From an uncultured Candidatus Melainabacteria bacterium (GTDB lineage Bacteria; Cyanobacteriota; Vampirovibrionia; Gastranaerophilales; Gastranaerophilaceae), in contig CAKVGS010000002.1 in NCBI GenBank assembly GCA_934747335.1, positions 56,017-120,016 on the forward strand: DNA of 64,000 nt. The letters run 5' to 3'. The position numbers and the translations under genes were made by a program. Below are positions 26,109 through 35,177 of the stretch, in pieces (within the stretch, counting starts at the first letter, position 1; every line of letters starts with the position of its first letter). The notes beneath the pieces were generated by a model. The model was not told the DNA's origin and ran no database searches. It was given only the letters and a program-made list of their open reading frames with translations.

Positions 26109-27335
26109 ATGGATAATGATATCGAGGCTTTACAAAATATTTTAAAAAATGACCCTTCAAATTTTCAAGCAAGAAGAGAACTTTCTATTTTGCTTGTGAA
26201 TAATGGTTTTAACGAAGAAGCCGAAGGAAATTTGAGATACTTAATAAAGTATTTTCCTGATGATGCCGAACTTTATTACAATTTGGGTATTGTTTACGAA
26301 AAACTTAAAGATTTTGAAAAAGCTCGTAATTGTTACCAAAAAGCGGTCGAACTTTCTCCGCAAGAAGATTTTTATTATAATTTGGGCGATGTTTTGGTTG
26401 AATTAAAAGAGTGGGATGAAGCTATTTTAGCGTTTCGCAAAGTGCTTGAAACAGACCCAAATGACGGAAACAGCTATTTTAATTTAGGGCTTTGTTATTT
26501 TCATAAAGAAGAAAAAAATCTTGCAACGGACTGTTTTCAAAAAGCCGTTTCAATCAATCCAAACGATGTTTATGCGTATTTTTATTTGGGTTATATTTAC
26601 CAAAACGATGGTTTGACAAACTTTGCAATCGAAAGTTATCAGAAAGTGCTTGAAATTTCTCCTGATTATAGTTGGGCGTATTTTAATCTTGGCTCAATCG
26701 CATATAAATCGGGCAATATAGAAGAAGCAAAAGAGTATTTGTACAAAACTATTGAACATAATTCAAATGATATTGAAGCGTATAAACTTCTTACAAAAAT
26801 TTGTTTGAGTGAGGGTAATGCCGAAGAAATTCTTGAAACTCTTCATACAAGATTAGAAAAAGAAGCAAACGGTGATTTGTATTATTGTCTTGCTCGCGTT
26901 TATAAATTTATCGGTGAAGCTGAAGAATATTTTAATGCGTTAAAATCCGCATTAGCAAATCCTTATACACTTACATTTCCTAAAAATATTGTTAAAAGCG
27001 AGTTTGAAATAATAGAAAACAAACTTGGACATCACGAAGAAATCGAACCAGAAGTCGAAATTTCTCAATACGAAAGTGACGAAGAAAATGACGAGGAAAC
27101 AGAAGAGGAAAACGAAGAAGAAACTTCTGATGAAGAAATAGAAGAATCGGAAGAAGATTTTGAAAACGAAGACGAGGAAGAAGACGAGTCTGGCGATGAT
27201 TACAGCGAATTAGACGACGCAGAAGACTCTGACGATGAAGAAGATTTAGACGAATATTCAGAAAATACAGATGATGAGTCGGAAGAAGATTTTGAAGATA
27301 ATGAAGATGATGAAACGGATGATGACGAGGAATAG
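26109..27335 (+). CDS. TPR-repeat protein with long acidic tail
   Basis: The 408-residue protein has about eight tetratricopeptide repeats (residues 20-290; for example AELYYNLGIVYEKLKDFEKA, DVYAYFYLGYIYQNDGLTNFA). From about residue 318 it becomes almost purely Asp, Glu and Ser/Thr for some 90 residues. There is no signal peptide, so it is probably cytoplasmic. TPR arrays serve as protein docking surfaces; the acidic tail could bind basic proteins or mimic DNA, but this is inference. It is followed after 3 bp by recN, so the two are co-transcribed. The start at 26109 is set by the -10 box 6 nt upstream. Confidence 0.75.
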   Translation: MDNDIEALQNILKNDPSNFQARRELSILLVNNGFNEEAEGNLRYLIKYFPDDAELYYNLGIVYEKLKDFEKARNCYQKAVELSPQEDFYYNLGDVLVELKEWDEAILAFRKVLETDPNDGNSYFNLGLCYFHKEEKNLATDCFQKAVSINPNDVYAYFYLGYIYQNDGLTNFAIESYQKVLEISPDYSWAYFNLGSIAYKSGNIEEAKEYLYKTIEHNSNDIEAYKLLTKICLSEGNAEEILETLHTRLEKEANGDLYYCLARVYKFIGEAEEYFNALKSALANPYTLTFPKNIVKSEFEIIENKLGHHEEIEPEVEISQYESDEENDEETEEENEEETSDEEIEESEEDFENEDEEEDESGDDYSELDDAEDSDDEEDLDEYSENTDDESEEDFEDNEDDETDDDEE

Positions 27336-27338
27336 GGT

Positions 27339-28988
27339 ATGTTATCAAAGATTTCAATAAAAAATTACATATTAATAGATGAACTGGAAGTAGATTTAGC
27401 CGAAGGTTTGAATATAATTACAGGTGAAACCGGTGCCGGTAAAAGTATTTTAATCAACGCAATTGATATCGCGTTTGGTGCAAAAGCAGGAAAAGAAGTT
27501 ATTAAAACAGGCGCAGAAAAAGCTGTAATAGAAGTTACGATTTTAAATAAAAAACAAGATTTGACCGCACTTTTTGATGAATATGGAATAGATAATTTGG
27601 GGGAAGAGATTATTTTATCCCGAGAAATTACTCAAACTGCTTCGCGTTCAAGGGTTAACGGTTGTTTAGTTAATCAAGAATTTATGCGTCATTTTAGAGA
27701 GTTATTTTTGGATATACATTCGCAACATCAAACGTATTCTTTTTTACAGCCTAAATATCATATTGTTTTATTGGATTCTTACGCAAAAAATACTTGCGGA
27801 AAAATGTTGGATGAATATAGAAAAGAATTTTCTAATTATAAAGATATGATTTCCAAACTTGATGAACTTAAAAATTCTGCTGATAAAACAGAAGAACAAA
27901 TTGATTTTTTAAAGTTTCAAGTTAATGAAATTGAAGAAGCGCAAATTCAATCAGAGCAAGAAGATGAAGAACTCAATAATGAACTTTCTATTTTAGAAAA
28001 TGTTGAAAAATTAAAAGATCTTACAGGCTCTTCTTATTGGTCAATTTCAGGCGACGATGGTGCAATTATGGATGCTTTGATGCAAATAAAAATAAATTTG
28101 TCTAAAGCATCAGGCATGGATAATTCATTAGAAAACGTTGAAAGTAGCTTGATTAGTGCGATTGAAACTTTGAAGGATGTTTCGAGCGAATTAAGAGAAT
28201 ATTCTTCACGTCTTGATAATGATGAAGAGCGCATAAATACTATTCAAGAACGATTATTTTTGTTGGATAAATTAAAACGTAAATACGGCGGAAGTTTAGC
28301 TAAAGTAATGGAACAAGGCGAAAAATTGCGTCAAGAACTCGAAGGAATTGAGTTTTCAACACAAAATATTGAAGAATTGGAAGTTGAAATTTCCAACAAA
28401 AAATTACAACTCGAAAAAATGGCGGATGAGATTTCGGCTGAGAGAAAAAATTATGCAAAAGTTTTGTCTTCTCTTATTGTTGAAAAGCTTGAAAAATTAG
28501 AGCTTCCAAAGGTTAAATTTGATATAAGTTTTGAAAAAACAGAACTTACGATTAACGGTTGTGACAAAGTTGAGTTTTTGATTTCCACAAACATTTCAGA
28601 AGGCTTAAAACCGCTCGCTAAGGTTGCTTCCGGTGGTGAAATTTCAAGAGTAATGCTTGCGATTAAAACAATTTTTGCCCAATCTGATAATATTGATACG
28701 GTTATTTTTGATGAAATTGATACGGGAATTTCAGGAAAAACTTCACAAGCCGTAGCGGATGAAGTCAAAGAACTTTCTAAATACATGCAAATAATTATGA
28801 TTACGCACCAAGCAATTATTGCATCAAAATCAGACAAACATTTTTATGTAAGAAAAACACAAGATGGCACTACAAGCGTTGATATTTCAGTTCTTGAGGG
28901 CGATAAAAAATTAAAAGCGATTGCTGAACTTGCAGGCGGTGAAGTTACAGAAGAATCATTGAAATTTGCACAAACGTTGATGAACTAG
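27339..28988 (+). CDS. recN: DNA repair protein RecN (SMC-like ATPase)
   Basis: RecN is an SMC-family ATPase recruited to double-strand breaks and holding DNA ends together. The 549-residue protein has an N-terminal ATPase half with Walker A GETGAGKSILINA (about residue 29), a central coiled-coil region (about 155-370), and the C-terminal half with signature VASGGEISRVMLAIK and Walker B VIFDEIDTGISG. It starts 3 bp after the acidic TPR gene. A partial duplicate of its 3' end occurs at 30963-31093, downstream of an apparent insertion. A solo family A repeat arm begins 3 bp after the stop codon. Confidence 0.96.
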   Translation: MLSKISIKNYILIDELEVDLAEGLNIITGETGAGKSILINAIDIAFGAKAGKEVIKTGAEKAVIEVTILNKKQDLTALFDEYGIDNLGEEIILSREITQTASRSRVNGCLVNQEFMRHFRELFLDIHSQHQTYSFLQPKYHIVLLDSYAKNTCGKMLDEYRKEFSNYKDMISKLDELKNSADKTEEQIDFLKFQVNEIEEAQIQSEQEDEELNNELSILENVEKLKDLTGSSYWSISGDDGAIMDALMQIKINLSKASGMDNSLENVESSLISAIETLKDVSSELREYSSRLDNDEERINTIQERLFLLDKLKRKYGGSLAKVMEQGEKLRQELEGIEFSTQNIEELEVEISNKKLQLEKMADEISAERKNYAKVLSSLIVEKLEKLELPKVKFDISFEKTELTINGCDKVEFLISTNISEGLKPLAKVASGGEISRVMLAIKTIFAQSDNIDTVIFDEIDTGISGKTSQAVADEVKELSKYMQIIMITHQAIIASKSDKHFYVRKTQDGTTSVDISVLEGDKKLKAIAELAGGEVTEESLKFAQTLMN

Positions 28989-28991
28989 AAA

Positions 28992-29019
28992 GTTGACGGT
29001 GCAAAAAATTGCACCTTAC
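28992..29019. repeat. Solo arm of family A element after recN
   Basis: A left-arm copy (GTTGACGGTGCAAAAAATTG..) with a few mismatches to the 18212 arm, 3 bp after the recN stop. It marks the left edge of the block that contains the TPR and M48 genes. Confidence 0.7.
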
Positions 29020-29026
29020 CTTTTTA

Positions 29027-30085
29027 TTAAAAATCAAGTTTTCTTATTTTTTCTTTTTCAAAATCGTTTAAAAATTTGTAACGATTCTTACATTTGCCAT
29101 CAATGTCACTTAAATCATATGGGTTATTACAATATTTATCATAATAATTTTTTGCATTTTCTTTTGCTAATTTATATAAGTTTTCTGCTTCTTCATTATT
29201 TCCTTGATATCGAGCAATTTCAGCTAACGCAAAATATGCAATATAACCTGAATTTGAATTTCTTTCTAACATTTTTTCATACTCTGTTTTTACTTTTTCA
29301 AACTCATGTTTATGTAATAAAATATCCATCTTGTTAGAGATTAGATAAGAAGAGAACCTATTATGTTTTAAGCCCAATTCAACATGTTTTTCAGCGTTTT
29401 CATAATCTTTGATTTTTATTTCACAATTAGATATATTAACTAATGCGGCAACATTGTTTGGATATGCTTCCAAATACTTTTTGTAATATTTAATAGCTTC
29501 TTCGTATTTTTCTAATCCGCTTAATGTATATGCTTTATTAAAAATTGAACTATTATCATTTGGATTCAATTCTAATGCTTTATTAATATAATCTAATGCT
29601 GTTTCATATTCCATTTTCACTTGTGAATATAAATAACCAAGTCTACAATATCCATACTGCCAAGTTGGAATCTTTTTTATGCATTTTTTATAATATTCAA
29701 TTGCTTTATCGTAATCTTCCAATGCTTCATAAGCATATGCATATTCCGCATTAATATCTGCATTATTTGGATGTTTTGCAATTTCTATATCCAAATGATT
29801 TATAGCTTTTTGTAATTTTTCCTGTTTATAAGGGGTCAAGGGTTTATTCCAAACACTTGTAACAATATTTTTAGCTATATTATAGTCAAGCCAAGTAGTT
29901 TTTTTATTTATTCTCTGTGCAACAGTATAATAAAAATTTGATAATTCATACATCTTTGCATTACTGCAATGTTCTGCAATATGAATGTACATCATCGTAA
30001 TACTTGAATTATCAGCTTTTAAATTTATAGCTAAAGCGATGATAACTAATATACCCAATAATCCGTAATATATTTTTTTAGACAT
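29027..30085 (-). CDS. Signal-anchored TPR-repeat protein
   Basis: The 352-residue protein begins with one hydrophobic segment (about residues 5-22, YYGLLGILVIIALAINL), so it is anchored in or exported across the membrane. About seven TPR units follow (residues 85-320; NAEYAYAYEALEDYDKAIEYYKK, SIFNKAYTLSGLEKYEEAIKYY, ALVNISNCEIKIKDYENAE). The C-terminal part is Asn- and Lys-rich with three Cys. It lies 17 bp downstream of an M48 peptidase gene on the same strand, and the pair forms a unit inserted between recN and a duplicated recN 3' end. TPR proteins paired with M48 peptidases (BepA-like) act in envelope quality control; applying that here is inference. Confidence 0.7.
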   Translation of the reverse strand: MSKKIYYGLLGILVIIALAINLKADNSSITMMYIHIAEHCSNAKMYELSNFYYTVAQRINKKTTWLDYNIAKNIVTSVWNKPLTPYKQEKLQKAINHLDIEIAKHPNNADINAEYAYAYEALEDYDKAIEYYKKCIKKIPTWQYGYCRLGYLYSQVKMEYETALDYINKALELNPNDNSSIFNKAYTLSGLEKYEEAIKYYKKYLEAYPNNVAALVNISNCEIKIKDYENAEKHVELGLKHNRFSSYLISNKMDILLHKHEFEKVKTEYEKMLERNSNSGYIAYFALAEIARYQGNNEEAENLYKLAKENAKNYYDKYCNNPYDLSDIDGKCKNRYKFLNDFEKEKIRKLDF

Positions 30086-30102
30086 TTTATTTACCTATAA
30101 CT

Positions 30103-30888
30103 TTAATAAAGAGTGCTAGAATGTTTAATGTTATCCGTAATCTTAGGTACATCTATATTTGCAAGGTTTTTAATTCTTGTTGCTAAATTTGGGTGTGAAG
30201 AACAAATTTCTGCAAACCAACCCCAAAAACCTTTTTCTGCTTCAGCATTTGTAACAAAAAGTTTTGTATCAACTTTTTTATATAATTTTGTACCGGCAAC
30301 AAGAACAAGAAGTCCGTCAATTGGCAATTCTTTGGTCAATTCCATTGCAATTCTATCACATGTTGTTTCACAGGCTCTGGAGTATGCAGAATTTAAAAAA
30401 GGTATAATCATTGCACAAGCAATATATTTCATTTTAGAAAGATGTTTTCTTTTTATATGAGCCAATTCGTGTGCAATTATAAAATTAACAGCATTTTCAC
30501 CTTGTTCATAAGCAAGTTCTAAAATATCTGAATAAATAACTATAACATCTTGAAATAAAAATCTTGTTGCAAACGCATTTAAAACACCTCCTGATTGCAT
30601 TAAATATACATCAGGAATAGTTTCTAAGCCTAAAATTTCTGAATATTGCTTAATTTTTGCATAAATATCGCCAAAATGATGTTCTGTTATTTTAACAGAA
30701 TTTTGTCGAATCTGTCCAATTGCTAATCCCTGTGTAATAAATAAAAACAGACCAATTGCTATTATATATATAATTCCTATAAGACTAATAAATAATATAA
30801 TGTAAAAAAGCAGAGAAATTATTAGCATTAATGCAAAGTACAATGTTTCTTTCTTAGATACAAACTTTTGAAAATTCTCTTTTTCCAT
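30103..30888 (-). CDS. Membrane-bound M48 family metallopeptidase
   Basis: The 261-residue protein has two hydrophobic segments near the N terminus (about 16-58), then the zinc motif HELAH (about 140-144) and a downstream ETTCDRIAMEL with the third-ligand glutamate, as in HtpX/Ste24-type M48 enzymes. YLMQSGGVLNAFATR before the HExxH is also typical of the family. The start at 30888 follows GGGAG by 7 nt; the frame extends to 30927 without support. It is transcribed together with the downstream TPR gene. Likely role: cleavage of damaged membrane or envelope proteins (family knowledge). Confidence 0.82.
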   Translation of the reverse strand: MEKENFQKFVSKKETLYFALMLIISLLFYIILFISLIGIIYIIAIGLFLFITQGLAIGQIRQNSVKITEHHFGDIYAKIKQYSEILGLETIPDVYLMQSGGVLNAFATRFLFQDVIVIYSDILELAYEQGENAVNFIIAHELAHIKRKHLSKMKYIACAMIIPFLNSAYSRACETTCDRIAMELTKELPIDGLLVLVAGTKLYKKVDTKLFVTNAEAEKGFWGWFAEICSSHPNLATRIKNLANIDVPKITDNIKHSSTLY

Positions 30889-30962
30889 ATTAAATCTCCC
30901 AGTTGAATGACACTCGGATTGTATCATCTAAAAAAGTTTTTTTTATCATTTAAATATATTAA

Positions 30963-31093
30963 TTTTTACGTTAAAAAGACCTATGGTGGCACTACAAGCG
31001 TTGATATTTCTGTTCTTGAGGGCGATAGAAAATTAAAAGCGATTGCTGAACTTGCAGGCGGTGAAGTTACTGAAGAATCATTGAAATTTGCAC
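30963..31093 (+). pseudogene. Duplicated 3' fragment of recN
   Basis: Bases 30988-31093 align without gaps to 28866-28971 in recN with three mismatches in 106 bp. The preceding 25 bp (30963-30987) align more weakly. It encodes GGTTSVDISVLEGDRKLKAI and following residues in frame but lacks everything upstream and the original stop, so it is a gene fragment, not a gene. It lies between the M48 gene and lepA and probably records how the TPR/M48 block entered. Confidence 0.9.
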
Positions 31094-31194
31094 CAATTAA
31101 TTTTATATCCGTTAAATCAACGATTTTAATACATTAATGTTTGCAGTTCTTTTAAATTTGCGCACCTTCATTTTTCATATATAATAAAAATACT

Positions 31195-32997
31195 ATGAAA
31201 CACAGAGATAACGTACGAAATTTTTGCATTATTGCACACATTGACCATGGTAAGTCAACTTTAGCCGATAGATTATTAGAAGCAACAGGAACAATTGCAC
31301 AGCGTGATATGCAAGCGCAACTTCTTGATACAATGGACATTGAACGTGAGCGTGGAATTACAATCAAACTTAACGCCGCTCGAATGAACTATACGGCTAA
31401 TAATGGCGAAAAATATGTGTTCAACTTGATTGATACACCCGGTCACGTAGATTTTTCTTACGAAGTTTCACGTTCTCTCGCTGCTTGCGAAGGCGCATTG
31501 CTTATTGTTGACGCAACTCAAGGGGTTGAAGCACAAACTTTGGCAAACGTTTACATGGCAATTGAACAGAATTTGGAAATTATTCCTGTAATCAATAAAA
31601 TTGACCTTCCATCAGCGGATGTAGAAAGAGTTAAGGAAGAAATTGAGGAAATCTTAGGCATTGATACATCTATGGCAATTCCTGTTTCTGCAAAAACAGG
31701 TGTTGGTATTCCTGATGTATTGGAAGCGATTGTAAAATTTGTTCCGCCTCCTGTTGATACAACAGAAAAGCCTTTGCGCGCACTTGTTTTCGATAGTGCT
31801 TATGATCCATATTTGGGAACTCTTTGTTTCTTCAAAATTATGGATGGTAAAATGAAGCTTGGCGACAAAGTCAAATTTATGGCGTCAGGCAAGGAATATG
31901 AAATTACAGAACTTGGATATCTTACTCCGCACAGAGTTCAGGTGGATGAACTTATTTGCGGTGATGTAGGTTATTTTGCAGGTTCTATTAAAGAAATTAC
32001 GCGTTTTGTAGGTGATACGGTGACTCACGTTGAAGCTCCTGCGAATGAACCGCTTCCTGGGTACAAAGAAGCTTTGCCGATGGTATTTTCAGGTATGTAT
32101 CCTGTTGATAACGAAGATTATCACGAATTAAAAGAAGCTTTGGAAAAATTAAAGCTTTCTGACAGTTCAATTACATTTGAGCCTGAAACATCCAGCGCAC
32201 TTGGTTTTGGTTTCCGTTGCGGTTTCTTAGGTATGCTTCACATGGAGATTGCGCAAGAAAGATTGGAAAGAGAATATGACCTTTCAATAGTAACAACTGC
32301 GCCATCAGTAGTTTACAAAGTACATAAAACAAACGGCGAGGTTATGGAAATTGATAACCCTGCTAACTTACCTCCTGCGCAAACAAGAGATTTTATTGAA
32401 GAACCTTATGTAAAAGTTTCAATAATTACGCCAAACGATTATGTAGGCACGCTTATGGATTTATGCCAAACTAAGCGCGGTATTTTTATCAACATGAATT
32501 ATTTGGACAAAGTTCGTGTTGATTTGATTTATCATTTGCCTTTGAGTGAAGTTATTACTGATTTTTATGACCAATTAAAATCACGCTCAAAAGGTTACGC
32601 AAGTTTGGATTACGAATTTGTTGATTATAAGCGTTCAAAACTTGTTAAATTAGATATTATGCTGGCGGGTGAAGTTGTTGACGCCTTATCTGTAATTTGT
32701 CACGAAGATAGCGCGTTTTACATAGGTCAAAAATTAACAGAAAAATTAAAAACTATTATTCCGCGTCAAATGTTTGAAGTTCCTATTCAGGCTGCGATTG
32801 GTGGAAGAGTAATTGCAAGAACTAACATCAAAGCATTAAGAAAAAGTGTTTTGGATAAATGCTATGGTGGTGATATTTCGCGTAAACGTAAGCTTTTGGA
32901 AAAACAAAAACGAGGTAAAAAACGTATGAAAGCTGTTGGACGTGTAGAAGTACCGCAAGAAGCATTCATGGCGGTGTTGAGTTTGGAAGAAGAATAA
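31195..32997 (+). CDS. lepA: Elongation factor 4 (LepA), ribosomal GTPase
   Basis: LepA/EF4 is a translational GTPase that back-translocates or remodels ribosomes. The 600-residue length is standard. GTPase motifs are G1 AHIDHGKST (about residue 14), G2 RERGITIK, G3 DTPGHVDF and G4 NKIDLP; the protein has the LepA-specific C-terminal domain (RKRKLLEKQKRGKKRMKAVG) and lacks EF-G domain IV. A TATAAT box ends 9 nt before the ATG and there is no ribosome-binding site. The gene probably adjoined recN before the TPR/M48 insertion. Confidence 0.97.
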   Translation: MKHRDNVRNFCIIAHIDHGKSTLADRLLEATGTIAQRDMQAQLLDTMDIERERGITIKLNAARMNYTANNGEKYVFNLIDTPGHVDFSYEVSRSLAACEGALLIVDATQGVEAQTLANVYMAIEQNLEIIPVINKIDLPSADVERVKEEIEEILGIDTSMAIPVSAKTGVGIPDVLEAIVKFVPPPVDTTEKPLRALVFDSAYDPYLGTLCFFKIMDGKMKLGDKVKFMASGKEYEITELGYLTPHRVQVDELICGDVGYFAGSIKEITRFVGDTVTHVEAPANEPLPGYKEALPMVFSGMYPVDNEDYHELKEALEKLKLSDSSITFEPETSSALGFGFRCGFLGMLHMEIAQERLEREYDLSIVTTAPSVVYKVHKTNGEVMEIDNPANLPPAQTRDFIEEPYVKVSIITPNDYVGTLMDLCQTKRGIFINMNYLDKVRVDLIYHLPLSEVITDFYDQLKSRSKGYASLDYEFVDYKRSKLVKLDIMLAGEVVDALSVICHEDSAFYIGQKLTEKLKTIIPRQMFEVPIQAAIGGRVIARTNIKALRKSVLDKCYGGDISRKRKLLEKQKRGKKRMKAVGRVEVPQEAFMAVLSLEEE

Positions 32998-33020
32998 ACA
33001 GAACGTTAATGGTACAAAAA

Positions 33021-33127
33021 GTTAATGGTGCAAAAAATTGCACCCTACCTTTTTTATATAAAATACGTTCAAAATTAAACGTAATTTTATTGATAATTGT
33101 AGGGTGCAATTTTTTACACCATTAACT
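33021..33127. repeat. MITE-like palindromic element, family A copy 2
   Basis: A 107-bp element nearly identical to the one at 18212, with 28-bp arms (33021-33048 and 33100-33127; one mismatch, ACACC for GCACC) and a shared AT-rich centre. A truncated extra left arm (GTTAATGGTACAAAAA) abuts it at 33005-33020. It lies between convergent lepA and fliD, where its stem could serve as a two-way terminator. Confidence 0.9.
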
Positions 33128-33140
33128 CTCTTTTCATTCT

Positions 33141-34883
33141 TTATGATAAGAATGATTGATAATTTTGTTGCATTTGCGCAATTGTTGTTTCCATTGCTGA
33201 GAATTTCTTTTCCAATTGAGCTTTATATGTAGAAATATTTGTATTTTGTTTTTTAATTTTTGTTTCCATTTTCTTGATATCAGAATCAAGAGTAGAAGTT
33301 TTTACATCAAAATATCCTACTGAAGCTTTTAAGCTTTGCTCAATAGAGTCTTCCATCATTGTCAAAACACCACCTTCACCTGCCAAAATTGATTTAACAG
33401 ATTCAGGATTTTCTTCCAATGCTTTTTTAAGCTTGTCTTCATCTAATTTTAATGAATTTGTATCAGCGTTCAAATTATTACTGTCAGCAGAACTTGTTGA
33501 AATACCGATTTCTGAAAGAAGACTATAAACACCGCCATTTGAAGAATTTTTAGCAGTTGCATAGCTTCTTATAGTATTTTTCAAACTAGTTAATGAAGTT
33601 TCACCGTGAAGGTCAGCACCATTTGCAGTAACTTCATCAATATTTGAAAGTACGTCATTATAAGCACTTACAAATGATTTAACGGCTTCAACCAAACCGC
33701 TTGTATCTTGCGTTACTTTTAGTGTAGAAGTTCCACTTTCTTCTGTGCTTACTTTTTTCAATGTTAACGTAATGCCATCCATTCTTGAAATATCAGATGT
33801 AACAGTATTTGAAGTTGATGTCATTTTAGTTCCGTTAATAGTGAACTGAGCATTTTGACCCAACTCTTGAGCGTCTGTGTACATTTTAGATGATTTAACT
33901 GTGCCATCATCATTCCATTCGGAAGTTGTAAAGCCCATTACATCCGTAAAGTTACTTGTGCCTGCTTCAATGTTTATATAAGAAGCACCTTCTTTTTTAG
34001 ATGTGATTGACAATTTACCTGCTGCATCATCCCAGAATGCATAAGCTTGAGCATCATCGTTATTGTTAATTTCAGAAATCAAAGATGAAAGAGTTGTTTT
34101 ATCTGTGATTTTGAATGTAGCACCACCGATTGTGAATGTACCTTCTTTGATTTGAGTATTAAAACCAGAATCTTCAGAAGTTAATTTTGATGCAACAGTA
34201 GCTTTAAACAATGAATTTGTTGATTTATAGCTTCCGTCTTCTTGTTGAGTCAAGCCGATAAGTGATGTTAGATTAGTGCTATCGGTTGTAGCACCGATGT
34301 GAATAGTATCACCTTCATTTTGAGCAGAAAAACTTAAAACACCATTGTCGTCAATATCTGTTTTAATACCAAAGCCTGCTAATTTAGCTTTCAAATCACC
34401 TAAAGTATTTGTATCACTTATATTTACTGAAAATTTTTGACCATTAACATAAGCTGTTAATGTACCGTCTGAAATACCAAGATTTTTTAATTTTGTATTA
34501 TCATCAGCAACTGCACTTGCAGCATTCTTAGAAGTTGCTTTTGTATAAGTTGCAAGCTGCTGAACTGTTATATCATAGTTTTGTCTTGTTGCACCGGGAG
34601 TAGCAGTAGCAGTAAAAATATCTGTATCAGAAGATGTTGCAGAATTTTTTGCAAACAAATCCATTGCACCGCCGAATTTTGTATCGGTTAATTTTTCAAG
34701 TGCAGAACGCAAAGCAGTAAATTTACTTCTTGTGTCGTTCAAAGTATTTTTTACTGTTTGTTTACTTTTTAAATCTGTTTGTAAAGCTGTAACTTTTTGT
34801 TGCTTTACAGAAACCAATGCTTCTACCCAAGATGAAGTATCTAAGCCTGAAGCCAAACCGCTAAACGATATTGTTGATGCCAT
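33141..34883 (-). CDS. fliD: Flagellar filament cap protein FliD
   Basis: FliD caps the growing flagellar filament and helps flagellin fold into place. The 580-residue protein starts MASTISFSGLASGLDTSSWV, the diagnostic FliD N terminus, with a helical N-terminal DOM0 region (KVTALQTDLKSKQTVKNTL), a beta-rich variable middle, and a C-terminal coiled coil (LDSDIKKMETKIKKQNTNI..). It stands apart from the fliF-fliI cluster as a single gene. The 294-bp region up to glnA contains a TATAAT-like box on each strand and a direct repeat of CAATGGAAAATTG (35032 and 35053), but no clear flagellar sigma site. Confidence 0.93.
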   Translation of the reverse strand: MASTISFSGLASGLDTSSWVEALVSVKQQKVTALQTDLKSKQTVKNTLNDTRSKFTALRSALEKLTDTKFGGAMDLFAKNSATSSDTDIFTATATPGATRQNYDITVQQLATYTKATSKNAASAVADDNTKLKNLGISDGTLTAYVNGQKFSVNISDTNTLGDLKAKLAGFGIKTDIDDNGVLSFSAQNEGDTIHIGATTDSTNLTSLIGLTQQEDGSYKSTNSLFKATVASKLTSEDSGFNTQIKEGTFTIGGATFKITDKTTLSSLISEINNNDDAQAYAFWDDAAGKLSITSKKEGASYINIEAGTSNFTDVMGFTTSEWNDDGTVKSSKMYTDAQELGQNAQFTINGTKMTSTSNTVTSDISRMDGITLTLKKVSTEESGTSTLKVTQDTSGLVEAVKSFVSAYNDVLSNIDEVTANGADLHGETSLTSLKNTIRSYATAKNSSNGGVYSLLSEIGISTSSADSNNLNADTNSLKLDEDKLKKALEENPESVKSILAGEGGVLTMMEDSIEQSLKASVGYFDVKTSTLDSDIKKMETKIKKQNTNISTYKAQLEKKFSAMETTIAQMQQNYQSFLS

Positions 34884-35177
34884 GATAATAAAGTCCTTTT
34901 TATTTCTTAGTCAATTGGTATATAGTTATATTTAGTATATACCTATTATAAGACATGTTTTAGAGGTTTTCAACCCTTTATATGGTGGAGATTGTTACAA
35001 ATGTTAACGGTATTGTTAATAGTGCTTTTTTCAATGGAAAATTGAAAGTAGACAATGGAAAATTGTTTTTATAAATTCTTAATATCAAAACTATTGACCA
35101 TTTAAAAAAAATAATATAAAGTTAAAACATATTTGAGAGTCGGTAATAAGATTATATAAGAAGAATGGAGGGTTCGT

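Noticed and set aside
26992..27357. A 121-residue open frame antisense to the acidic TPR gene
   Set aside because: It mirrors the GAA/GAT-rich acidic tail (giving His/Leu/Arg runs) and lacks a start signal.
30907..31137. A 76-residue open frame upstream of lepA as a gene
   Set aside because: Most of it is the duplicated 3' end of recN preceded and followed by unrelated bases; treated as a gene fragment.
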